A DNA stretch of 64,000 bases from Pseudomonas floridensis. Lineage in GTDB: Bacteria; Pseudomonadota; Gammaproteobacteria; Pseudomonadales; Pseudomonadaceae. The position numbers were made by a program, and so were the translations under genes. The stretch is from contig NZ_MUIO01000002.1 of the NCBI RefSeq assembly GCF_002087235.1, positions 186,001 to 250,000 of the forward strand, in the 5' to 3' direction. The notes under the pieces are model-generated. The model was not told the origin of the DNA. It made no database searches and saw nothing but the letters and a program-made list of their open reading frames with translations. Positions 56,433 through 64,000 of this stretch are shown piece by piece. How positions within the stretch are numbered: the stretch's first letter is position 1; each line of letters starts with the position of its first letter.

Positions 56433-56783
56433 TCAGCGGTTGTATTGCACCACCGATGGCTCGGCGAAGCGATGCGACTTGCTGACCTTGGCCTGCAACG
56501 CCACACGCTGCTCTTCGGCTTCGGCCTGACTTGGGTAAGGGCCGACCAGCATCTGCTGCTTGCCGTCGATCGTAACGATGATCGGTGCGTAGCTGCGTTC
56601 GAGCAACCAGGCACTGGTATCACTGACCGCCTCTCTGGAGTTCATCTGAAGGAACCACTGGGGACCGGACACCGGCGCAGTCTGGACCGCGTCCTGAGCC
56701 TTTTCTTTGGCAGGTGCCCGGGAGTTGCCTGCATCGCATCCGGCAAGCGCCAGCATCGCCATCATCATTACCGTCTTGCGCAC
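56433..56783 (-). CDS. SPOR-like lipoprotein
   Basis: The 116-aa protein has a short lipoprotein signal (MMAMLALAGC, Cys about residue 16), and a C-terminal region resembling a SPOR peptidoglycan-binding domain (GPQWFLQMNSREAVSDTSAW ... QMLVGPYPSQAEAEEQRVAL). It probably binds the cell wall in the periplasm. Confidence 0.82.
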   Translation of the reverse strand: MRKTVMMMAMLALAGCDAGNSRAPAKEKAQDAVQTAPVSGPQWFLQMNSREAVSDTSAWLLERSYAPIIVTIDGKQQMLVGPYPSQAEAEEQRVALQAKVSKSHRFAEPSVVQYNR

Positions 56784-57048
56784 GTAAGTCTGCTCCTCGT
56801 CTGAAGTGGCGCGAGTCTAGCATTCTCATGCCGCCGATCGGGTGCCTGTGTCGAGGTGACGCAGGGCTGCCGATATCCGGCAAGTGCCCGTTTCTATGGA
56901 CTATTAGCAGACGAACCGACATTCCGGCTGCCAGTCATCATGTAATCAAATATTTCTTTTGCATAAAACCTATCGTTTACCTGTCCAACACCTGCGACAT
57001 GTTGATCGGTGGCTTGCTGCCATCGGTGCATTACTACAGGAGTTTCAC

Positions 57049-58116
57049 ATGTGCGATAGACACCCTCTGCAGTGCTTCATCCCGCCTTACATGCTCGAGC
57101 ATATGGCGCAATCTCCCCAGGCCAGCATCAGCGCGCGGGCCATCGCCAATCTGACCGGCAGCTCCGCATTCCTGGCCTCGCGCCTGACCGCCCGAACCAT
57201 GCCGTCGATGCATGCGATCAAGTCTCCCGGCGGCACAAAACACCGAATGATCCATGACGCCAAAGGCACCGACCAGCTTCCCGGCAAAATGGTGCGCTCG
57301 GAAGGTCAGGCGCCGACCGGCGACGAAGCGACGGATGAGGCCTACGAAGGCTCGGGGGATGTCTACGACTTTTATCAGCAACTGTTCGAACGCAACTCAC
57401 TGGATGATGCAGGCATGGCGCTGGTGTCGACCGTGCATGTAGCCGAGGTGGATTTTCAGGGAGAATACGTGCCGTTGAGTAACGCTTACTGGAACGGCAG
57501 TCAGATGGCCTACGGTGATGGAGATGACCTGGTCTTCAAGCGATTCACGGGCAGCCTTGAGGTCATTGGCCACGAACTGACCCATGGCGTGCAGAGCTTT
57601 ACCTCGAATCTGGAATACCGTGGCCAGTCCGGCGCGCTGAATGAGCACTTTGCCGACGTATTCGGCATGCTGGTTCGCCAGTGGAAGGAAGGCACCAGCG
57701 CCGAGGAGTCCGACTGGGTGGTGGGCAAGGAACTGCTGGTGCCCGCACCGACCCGTCGCGGCATCCGCGACATGGAAAACCCCGGAACCGCTTACGCCAA
57801 CGACCCGGATCTGGGCGATGATCCGCAGCCGGCGACCATGGCCGACCTGTACACCGGTGCCAAGGACCGCGGCGGCGTGCACATCAATTCGGGCATTCCC
57901 AACCGGGCGTTCGTGCTGGTCGCCAAGGCGCTCGGCGGAAATGCCTGGGAAGTGGCGGGCAGAATCTGGTATGAAACGATGCTGGAACTGGCGTCCGACA
58001 GCCAGTTCGCCGATTGCGCCAGAATCAGCCTGAAAGTGGCCGATGACCCTCGCTTCGGTCCCAATGCGAGAAAAGCCGTTCAGGCCGCCTGGAAAAAGGT
58101 CGGGGTCAAGGTTTAA
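57049..58116 (+). CDS. M4 (thermolysin/protealysin-type) metallopeptidase
   Basis: The 355-aa protein begins MCDRHPLQCFIPPYMLEHMA, the short N-terminal propeptide of the protealysin group, and has no signal peptide. The zinc motif HELTH is near residue 175 and the third ligand Glu in GALNEHFADVFG is near 199; late GGVHINSGIPNRAF carries the catalytic His. AGGAG lies 6 bases before the ATG. It is followed after 19 bases by an emfourin-type inhibitor gene, the signature of the protealysin operon. Substrates include actin in related enzymes (established for protealysin), but none is shown here. Confidence 0.93.
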   Translation: MCDRHPLQCFIPPYMLEHMAQSPQASISARAIANLTGSSAFLASRLTARTMPSMHAIKSPGGTKHRMIHDAKGTDQLPGKMVRSEGQAPTGDEATDEAYEGSGDVYDFYQQLFERNSLDDAGMALVSTVHVAEVDFQGEYVPLSNAYWNGSQMAYGDGDDLVFKRFTGSLEVIGHELTHGVQSFTSNLEYRGQSGALNEHFADVFGMLVRQWKEGTSAEESDWVVGKELLVPAPTRRGIRDMENPGTAYANDPDLGDDPQPATMADLYTGAKDRGGVHINSGIPNRAFVLVAKALGGNAWEVAGRIWYETMLELASDSQFADCARISLKVADDPRFGPNARKAVQAAWKKVGVKV

Positions 58117-58135
58117 CCATTGAAGAGGTGCAACG

Positions 58136-58435
58136 ATGAAGGTCTGTTTGGTGCAATCAGGCGGCTTTGCAGGCGCAATCAAGCGGTGTGAGGTGGACAC
58201 CGCAACCCTCGACAAACCCGAGGCCGAGCAGTTGCAGCGGCTGGTGAGCGACAGCGGACTGAACGAGTCAGGCGAGGCCTTCAACGAGGACGGACGAGAC
58301 TTGAATCAGTACGAGATCACCATCGAGGACGATGCGAAAGCCATCTGCACGACCTTCGACGAGCACAGCGTTCCACAGGCGGCGCGTCAGCTTCTGGGCT
58401 ACCTGAAGGAACGCGCCAGGCCTGGCAAACTCTGA
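58136..58435 (+). CDS. Emfourin-type protealysin inhibitor
   Basis: The 99-aa protein starts MKVCLVQSGGFAGAIKRCEVD and has the DQYEITIEDD-like segment (here NQYEITIEDDAKAICTTFDE) of the emfourin family, inhibitors encoded downstream of M4 proteases. It is expected to bind and block the upstream protease inside the cell. Confidence 0.88.
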   Translation: MKVCLVQSGGFAGAIKRCEVDTATLDKPEAEQLQRLVSDSGLNESGEAFNEDGRDLNQYEITIEDDAKAICTTFDEHSVPQAARQLLGYLKERARPGKL

Positions 58436-58680
58436 CCACGTCACGTCAGAACGGGCCGGCACCGGTATGCCGGTCCGTCGCTGACCACCCAATATCGATC
58501 GACTGCATCCAACGCCTGAATAATAGCCCTATGACATCGGAACCACCGCCAGGCTCAGCGGTCAATTCTGCATCCGGTCAAATCGTTACTGGACGCACAG
58601 AAAAAAACACCGAAAGCCCATAACGAGGTATCTTTCCGGACCTCGCATTCATAACCCAGACATCTGCATCAACGGCGTCG

Positions 58681-59310
58681 ATGAGCACTGTGCATCCCAC
58701 TAGACACTCCCCTGACCTGATCATCTGCGAACACTGCGATTCGCTGTATGAGGCCCAGCCGCTGAAACCTGGCGAAGCGGCCTTCTGCCTTCGCTGTCGA
58801 GCGGTACTCGGTCGAGGTCGACGCATGACCATCGAGCAGTTGCTGGCGCTGACCATCGCCGCAGCCCTGTTCTTTGTGTTCGCCAATATCTTCCCGGTGA
58901 TCAGCATCAGCATGAAAGGCCTGACCAACGAGGTCACGCTCTGGCAATCGGTAGAAGCACTGGCTCAAGGCCGAATCACCATCATCGCACTGGTCACAGG
59001 CGTCGCCATCATCTTCGCGCCCCTGCTGCAAATTGCACTGCTGCTGTGGGTGCTGCTGCACGCCAACAGGGGCATCATCGCCCCAGGTTTCAAGACCTGC
59101 ATGCGCGCACTGGAACACTTGCGCCCCTGGAGCATGCTGGAAGTCTGCATGCTCGGTATTCTGGTTGCGATCATCAAGCTGGCGGGCATGCTGGACGTAC
59201 ACCCCGGCGTCGGGCTCTGGGCGATGGCCATGCTGATGGTCCTGATTCTGCTGGTCGCCAACAAAGATATCCGCCGCCTGTGGGACGAGCTGGGAGTCCA
59301 GCCTGAATGA
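58681..59310 (+). CDS. pqiA: PqiA-family membrane protein, first half
   Basis: The 209-aa protein has a zinc-ribbon-like N-terminus (ICEHCDSLYE ... FCLRCRAVL) and four TM helices, as in one half of E. coli PqiA. In this genus PqiA is split in two genes. It belongs to the PqiABC intermembrane lipid-transport system. No strong ribosome site is visible before the ATG. It overlaps the next gene by four bases. Confidence 0.87.
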   Translation: MSTVHPTRHSPDLIICEHCDSLYEAQPLKPGEAAFCLRCRAVLGRGRRMTIEQLLALTIAAALFFVFANIFPVISISMKGLTNEVTLWQSVEALAQGRITIIALVTGVAIIFAPLLQIALLLWVLLHANRGIIAPGFKTCMRALEHLRPWSMLEVCMLGILVAIIKLAGMLDVHPGVGLWAMAMLMVLILLVANKDIRRLWDELGVQPE

Positions 59311-59921
59311 ATGGCATCCCCTTCGCCCACGAACACAAGCTGTGCCTGTGTCATACCTGCGGTTACGCGTGCCAGGAAGACGCCACCCGCTGCCCGCGCT
59401 GCGACTCGCCCGTGCACCGGCGCAAGCCCGACAGCATCAAACGGACCTGGGCCTACCTGATCGCCGCGCTGATCTTCTACATTCCGGCCAACGCATTGCC
59501 GGTGATGTACACCAGCCTGCTGGGCAACAGCAGCCAGAACACCATCATGAGCGGCGTCATCGAGTTCTTCGAAAGCGGCTCGTGGGACATCGCGATTCTG
59601 ATCTTCGTGGCCAGCGTGGTCGTGCCCTGTATCAAGTTCCTGGTCCTCGGCATGCTGCTGATCACCTGCCAGCGTCGCAGTCGCTGGGCCATGCGCGAAC
59701 GTGCCCGTCTTTACCGGTTCATCGAACTGATCGGCTACTGGTCGATGCTCGATGTGCTGGTCGTCGCCCTCGTGGCATCCCTTGTGCAGTTTCGAGAGCT
59801 GAGCACCATCGAGCCCCGGATCGGCATTCTGTTTTTTGGTTTGGTTGTGGTGATGACGATGATCGCCGCCATGAGTTTCGATCCCCGGCTTATCTGGGAC
59901 GCAGAGGTTGAAGATGTCTGA
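59307..59921 (+). CDS. pqiA: PqiA-family membrane protein, second half
   Basis: The 204-aa protein repeats the architecture of its upstream neighbour: Cys pairs (CHTCGYACQ, CPRCDSPVH) and four TM helices (IAALIFYIPANALPVMYT...). It is coupled on both sides by overlaps: four bases upstream and eight bases into the PqiB gene. Confidence 0.87.
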   Translation: MNGIPFAHEHKLCLCHTCGYACQEDATRCPRCDSPVHRRKPDSIKRTWAYLIAALIFYIPANALPVMYTSLLGNSSQNTIMSGVIEFFESGSWDIAILIFVASVVVPCIKFLVLGMLLITCQRRSRWAMRERARLYRFIELIGYWSMLDVLVVALVASLVQFRELSTIEPRIGILFFGLVVVMTMIAAMSFDPRLIWDAEVEDV

Positions 59922-61590
59922 CAATACCCTCCCCCCTTCGGCTTCGATGCCGCGTCCCGAGGTCAAACGCCGCCGCGTGCGCATCTCGCTGATATGGCTG
60001 GTGCCCATCGTCGCGGCGCTGATCGGCCTGTCCATGGCCTTTCATGACTGGATGAACATCGGGCCGAGAATCACCGTCAGCTTTCTCACGGCCGAAGGCC
60101 TGGAAGCGAACAAGACTCAGGTCAAGTACAAGAACGTGGTCATCGGCATGGTGACGGACATCACCCTGAGTGACGATCGCACCCATGTGCTGGCGACCAT
60201 TGAGCTCAACAACACCGCGCAACCGTTCACCCGCATCGACAGCCAGTTCTGGGTGGTGCGACCACGCATCGGCGCACACGGCGTGTCGGGCGTTGATACC
60301 CTGCTTTCAGGCGCATTCATCGGCGCGGATGCTGGCAGCGCTCAGGACACCAAGAACGATTTCACCGGCCTGGAAACACCACCGCCTGTGACATTCGGTG
60401 AAAAAGGCAAGCGTTTCATCCTGCACACCGATGATCTGGGGTCACTGGACATCGGCTCACCCATCTATTTCCGGCGCATTCAGGTCGGCCAGGTAGTTGG
60501 CTATGACCTGTCCAAGGACGGCCGTGGCGTCGATATCCAGATCTTCATCAATTCACCGAACGATCAATACATCACCACCGACACGCGGTTCTGGAATGCC
60601 AGCGGCGTGGATGTGTCGGTGGGCGCGTCCGGCCTGAAGATCAACACTCAGTCGCTAACCTCGATCCTCTCTGGCGGCGTCGCATTTCGCGAACCCAACT
60701 GGAGTCCGGATTCCAAGCTGGCGGACGAGAATGCCGAGTTCCGAATCTTCGAGGACCAGGCTACCGCACTGGCGCCGCCAGATGGTGAGCCGCGCTACAT
60801 TCGCATGCGCTTCAACCAGTCCCTGCGCGGGCTGACGGTCAATTCGCCGGTCGATTTCCTCGGCGTCAATATCGGTAAAGTCGTTTCGGTGGACCTGGAC
60901 TACGATCCGGCGACCAAAAGCTTCCCCGGCATCGTTGGCGCAGTCATCTATCCCAAGCGTCTGGGTGCAGCCGAAACCAAGCTCAAGGAGCTGGGCGGCA
61001 CAGGCGATGAAGAGGAGCAATCTGCCCGGGTGCTGGGCGCGTTCGTCAGCAACGGTCTGCGGGCGCAGGTTCGTAACGGCAACCTGTTGACAGGTCAGCT
61101 GTACATCGCCATGGAATTCGATCCAAAGGCGCCAAAAGTGACATTCAACCCCAAAGCCCGTCCGCTGGAGATTCCAACGGTTCCTGGCAGCTTCGATAAA
61201 TTGCAGGAGCAATTGCAGGCATTCGTTGAGAAACTCAGCAAGATGCCCATCGACCAGTTGGCCAATAACCTCAATGGCAGCCTGAGCGAATTGCAAAAAA
61301 CCCTCAAACAGGTCAACAGCAGCATTCTGCCGCAGATGCGTGGCACCCTGCAGCAGGCCGAAAAGACCCTCGGCACTGCCAACGATTCGTTCGCCGAAGA
61401 CTCTCCGGCCCGCCAGCAACTGGGCCAGGCCATGGATGAAGTGCAACGCACCGCACGCTCGGTTCGTGTGCTGACCGACTTCCTCAGCCGCCACCCCGAA
61501 TCGCTGATACGCGGTCGTACGGGCGATGCCGCCCCTCGCTCGTTCAACGCCCCTTCTTCATCCCGAGCCATTGCGGAGCCTGACCAATGA
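59914..61590 (+). CDS. pqiB: MCE-domain intermembrane lipid transport protein
   Basis: The 558-aa protein has one N-terminal TM helix (ISLIWLVPIVAALIGL) and three MCE domains (residues about 48-140, 163-260, 295-400), followed by a helical C-terminus rich in Leu and Gln. PqiB forms a hexameric syringe-like tube across the periplasm carrying lipids between membranes. The ATG at 59914 has GAGG six bases upstream. It overlaps pqiC by four bases. Confidence 0.93.
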   Translation: MSDNTLPPSASMPRPEVKRRRVRISLIWLVPIVAALIGLSMAFHDWMNIGPRITVSFLTAEGLEANKTQVKYKNVVIGMVTDITLSDDRTHVLATIELNNTAQPFTRIDSQFWVVRPRIGAHGVSGVDTLLSGAFIGADAGSAQDTKNDFTGLETPPPVTFGEKGKRFILHTDDLGSLDIGSPIYFRRIQVGQVVGYDLSKDGRGVDIQIFINSPNDQYITTDTRFWNASGVDVSVGASGLKINTQSLTSILSGGVAFREPNWSPDSKLADENAEFRIFEDQATALAPPDGEPRYIRMRFNQSLRGLTVNSPVDFLGVNIGKVVSVDLDYDPATKSFPGIVGAVIYPKRLGAAETKLKELGGTGDEEEQSARVLGAFVSNGLRAQVRNGNLLTGQLYIAMEFDPKAPKVTFNPKARPLEIPTVPGSFDKLQEQLQAFVEKLSKMPIDQLANNLNGSLSELQKTLKQVNSSILPQMRGTLQQAEKTLGTANDSFAEDSPARQQLGQAMDEVQRTARSVRVLTDFLSRHPESLIRGRTGDAAPRSFNAPSSSRAIAEPDQ

Positions 61591-62210
61591 CCCTGCGCCT
61601 GAAACTGGCCGTATTGACTGCAGCGCTGGGCATCAGCGCCTGCTCGTCGACGCCGACTCATTACTACACGCTGATCGCGCCGATGACTTCCACCACAGCC
61701 ACTGCGAATCAGCCCGCACCGTTTCAGTTCGAAATGCTCCCGGTCATCATGCCCGTGCAAGTCGACCAGCCGCCGCTGGTGATACGCCAGGGTGATGGCA
61801 GCCTGGCCATTCTGGACACCGAACGCTGGGGTTCGCCGCTGGGTGACGAATTTCACGACGCCCTGACGCCTCAACTCGAACAGCGTTTCGGCAGCCGCGA
61901 CATGGCCGGTCTCCCCAAGAATACCGAACAGCCGGTGCTGTCCGTGCGCACGGACGTGCGTCGCTTCGAGTCGGTTCCCGGCAGCTACGCACTGATCGAT
62001 GTGGTATGGACGCTGAGCCAGCGCAGTGCGGGAGCTACGGCGGGCAGCAAGCGAACCAACCTGACCTGCAGCAGCGTTATCCGCGAACAGGCCGGGCCCG
62101 GAATGGAAAGCCTGATAATCGCTCATCAGAAAGCCGTCGGCAGGCTGGCCGAGAAGATTGCGGGCACCGCCGAACGCTGGTCGCAACAACCCGCCTCACG
62201 CTGCCTCTGA
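61587..62210 (+). CDS. pqiC: PqiC-type outer-membrane lipoprotein
   Basis: The 207-aa protein has a lipoprotein signal (LTAALGISAC, Cys about 19) and the ABC-type auxiliary domain start THYYTLIAP. It is the outer-membrane partner of PqiB. It ends the four-gene operon. Confidence 0.9.
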   Translation: MTLRLKLAVLTAALGISACSSTPTHYYTLIAPMTSTTATANQPAPFQFEMLPVIMPVQVDQPPLVIRQGDGSLAILDTERWGSPLGDEFHDALTPQLEQRFGSRDMAGLPKNTEQPVLSVRTDVRRFESVPGSYALIDVVWTLSQRSAGATAGSKRTNLTCSSVIREQAGPGMESLIIAHQKAVGRLAEKIAGTAERWSQQPASRCL

Positions 62211-62504
62211 CCGACCTGTCAACCGAGGCCGCAACGGCCTCACTGATGCCTGATATCGCTAGTTCGCGTCGCATCCGGTACGGTTTCAGGTCGTTCAACT
62301 TGGTACAAAACAGTATCACTCCGTTTAAATCATCCATTACACTGTGCCAGCATTTCAGGCGCCAGTCTGAGGTTCGAGTACACGCTTTGCGGCGTATTGG
62401 ATCCGGGCACTGTCCCGGTCGCTGTCACATACGTCTGTTGGCAAACCTTCATTATTGCAGCACTGCCGTGAACACTCGGCGGGCGGTTTCTTGAGGACAG
62501 ATTT

Positions 62505-62954
62505 ATGACAGGAATTGGTCCACGCCTTAAACGGGAACGACTGCGTTTGAAACTCTCCCAGAGCGCACTGGGTGCCATAGGGGGAGTAGAAACCAATGCC
62601 CAGGGCAACTATGAAAACGGTATACGCTCACCAAGAGCCGACTACCTGGCGCGTATTTCGGATGCTGGCATCGATGTCAGTTATGTGGTCACCGGGTTTA
62701 GCCTGGAGCGCTCCACGCCTCAGACCGAGGCCCATGGAAACACCCATTCTGAACGGTTGAATCGCGTCATCGGGCGCCTGCATGGCAGCCTGCATGAGGT
62801 GACACAAAACCTTTACCACGTGACCCGGCTCGTCGAGGCACGCTCCGATGATGACGATCTCGACGTCTCCCATCTTGAAACCATCAAACGCGATGCCGAG
62901 GCGATTACCATTGCCGCCGTACGTCTGATCTATATGACATCACGGTTGCGATAG
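62505..62954 (+). CDS. XRE-family helix-turn-helix regulator
   Basis: The 149-aa protein has a Cro/C1-type HTH (residues 5-60: GPRLKRERLRLKLSQSALGAIGGVETNAQGNYENGIRSPRADYLARI) and a helical C-terminal part with a long acidic stretch (ARSDDDDLDVS). GAGGAC precedes the ATG. It resembles phage-type repressors, but no prophage genes lie nearby. Confidence 0.86.
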   Translation: MTGIGPRLKRERLRLKLSQSALGAIGGVETNAQGNYENGIRSPRADYLARISDAGIDVSYVVTGFSLERSTPQTEAHGNTHSERLNRVIGRLHGSLHEVTQNLYHVTRLVEARSDDDDLDVSHLETIKRDAEAITIAAVRLIYMTSRLR

Positions 62955-63179
62955 CGCTGTAGAATCCGGTTACAAAGCCGGGCTGGAAGAAATCACCGCT
63001 CAGTCATTTTCGCACCATCGCCTGTCTTCTCCGCCGCTATGCTTGATAACGGCCTAGCGAGTCCCCCACGCACCGGGCGCCCTTGAATCGCCCGGTTGAT
63101 CCGTCCTCATGCCATCTCGTTGTCGATCTTCGCAGCCAAGGGTTCTCGCCCCGCAACCTGCCAGGAAAGGACACCCATC

Positions 63180-64000
63180 ATGCATACCCCACTCGATCTG
63201 CGCGCCATGAAGGGCAAGCAGAAAGAAGCCTGGAGCAGTGGCGACTACACCGTCATCGGCACCACGCTAACTCTCACAGGCGAACTATTGGCTGAATCCT
63301 GCGACCTTAACTACGACGAAATCGTTCTGGATGTCGCTGCCGGAAATGGCAACGCAACGCTTGCTGCCGCCCGTCGAGGCTGCAAAGTGACCTCCACCGA
63401 TTACGTTTGCGCACTGCTGGAGCGCGGCCGGGAACGGGCGCGTGCGGAACATTTCGATGTCGCGTTTCAAGAAGCCGACGCGGAGGCCCTGCCCTTCGAG
63501 GACGCAACCTTCGACGCGGTGTTGTCGACCTTCGGCGTAATGTTCACCCCTGATCAGAAACAGGCTGCCGCAGAACTGGCACGTGTCTGCCGCCCCTCGG
63601 GACGGATCGGCCTGACTTGCTGGACGCCCGAAGGCTTCGTCGGCCAACTGTTCTCGACGCTGGGACGTTACCTGCCATCTCCTGACGGAGCGGCCAGACC
63701 TTCGGATTGGGGCATCAAAGGGCATCTGCACGAATTGTTCATCCACCACGCGGCTGACGTTCGGGCAATCCCGAGACAATTCAACTTTCGCTACCGGTCA
63801 GCCAGACACTTCATCGAAGTGTTCCGCGACTGGTACGGGCCGATGCACAAAGCCTTCAAGGCGCTTTCCGAAGATCAGGCCGACAGGCTGACCCGCGAGC
63901 TCACCGAATTGCTTGTCCGGATGAACCGGTCCGGCAAGGAAACGCCATTGGTTGTGCCAGCGGAATACCTGGAGATCGTGATCACGCGCAACAGGCGGCC
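63180..64000 (+). CDS. SAM-dependent methyltransferase (partial, cut by window end)
   Basis: The frame opens at the ATG at 63180, with AAGGA 8 bases upstream, and runs at least 273 codons to the window edge. Class I motifs are clear: motif I VLDVAAGNGNATLAAARRG (about residues 54-72) and LPFEDATFDAVLSTFGVMF (about 101-119). It resembles the ubiE/COQ5-like methyltransferases, but its substrate is unknown. Confidence 0.85.
   Translation, partial: MHTPLDLRAMKGKQKEAWSSGDYTVIGTTLTLTGELLAESCDLNYDEIVLDVAAGNGNATLAAARRGCKVTSTDYVCALLERGRERARAEHFDVAFQEADAEALPFEDATFDAVLSTFGVMFTPDQKQAAAELARVCRPSGRIGLTCWTPEGFVGQLFSTLGRYLPSPDGAARPSDWGIKGHLHELFIHHAADVRAIPRQFNFRYRSARHFIEVFRDWYGPMHKAFKALSEDQADRLTRELTELLVRMNRSGKETPLVVPAEYLEIVITRNRR

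Noticed and set aside
58447..58475. GC-rich hairpin after the emfourin gene as a terminator
   Set aside because: A stem of about 9 pairs is visible, but there is no T-run and the position could serve either strand; too weak to list as a feature.
58965..60035. A 356-codon antisense frame spanning the two pqiA genes
   Set aside because: His/Asp/Gln-rich reverse image of the hydrophobic helices of PqiA; not a real protein.

Overview
The window is one contiguous stretch of a GC-rich gammaproteobacterial chromosome, almost certainly a Pseudomonas and most like the P. syringae group. The strongest evidence is a complete PrrF-type iron-responsive sRNA gene (44340-44451) with its Fur-box promoter. 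The gene content also fits: a signal-peptide-bearing malate:quinone oxidoreductase, a DUF883 protein, a split PqiA system, polB, and an M4 protease with an emfourin-type inhibitor. I see no rRNA, tRNA, CRISPR array, prophage or intact insertion sequence. The region is dense, core-like chromosome with scattered accessory genes.

Layout. 1-1555 (minus): the Fe-S and FAD subunits of a PaoABC-type periplasmic aldehyde oxidoreductase, cut by the window edge. 2509-4161: mqo. 4253-9887: a VOC protein with divergent LysR, then small conserved proteins, a DUF72 protein coupled to a HhH protein, a 49-aa lipoprotein, a two-domain CAP protein and a 54-aa basic peptide. 10001-12887: an APC transporter and a diguanylate cyclase gene broken by one in-frame TAA before its GGEEF motif. 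13149-20095: an L-arabinose locus (AraFGH transporter, SMP-30 lactonase, FadR-type repressor and a divergent exported mutarotase) with three copies of a TnGTnnnACnA operator. 20585-23237: a zinc-type ABC transporter operon starting with an overlooked 43-aa membrane protein and preceded by two Zur-like palindromes.

23425-36118 holds a radical SAM/DUF4130 DNA-repair pair, PhzF-family, Sir2 and BASS-family genes, polB, a CHASE4-PAS-GGDEF-EAL protein, a CBS protein, a DUF4174 protein and an ArgD paralogue. 36224-44217 holds a LysR regulator, an HBM-type chemoreceptor with a sigma-28 promoter, a GAF protein, and a giant indolepyruvate ferredoxin oxidoreductase with its divergent Lrp regulator. 44300-45241 is a small iron-control island: PrrF, then a Fur-box-controlled gene fusing an ECF sigma region 4 to a FecR N-terminal domain and a membrane anchor, with a 10-codon upstream ORF overlapping its start.

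45329-64000 holds a cytosolic-type M14 carboxypeptidase, an MFS exporter with divergent TetR, an LRR-protein kinase, a YebC paralogue, an orphan degenerate VgrG, an enoyl-CoA hydratase/thiolase pair, envelope lipoproteins, the M4 protease/emfourin pair, the pqiA-pqiA-pqiB-pqiC lipid-transport operon, an XRE regulator and a methyltransferase cut by the window end.

The best candidates for under-described biology are the sigma4-DUF4880-TM fusion with its mini-ORF, the hidden membrane peptide of the zinc operon, the orphan VgrG with a novel C-terminus, and the nonsense-interrupted cyclase. All calls come from reading the sequence; no database search was run.
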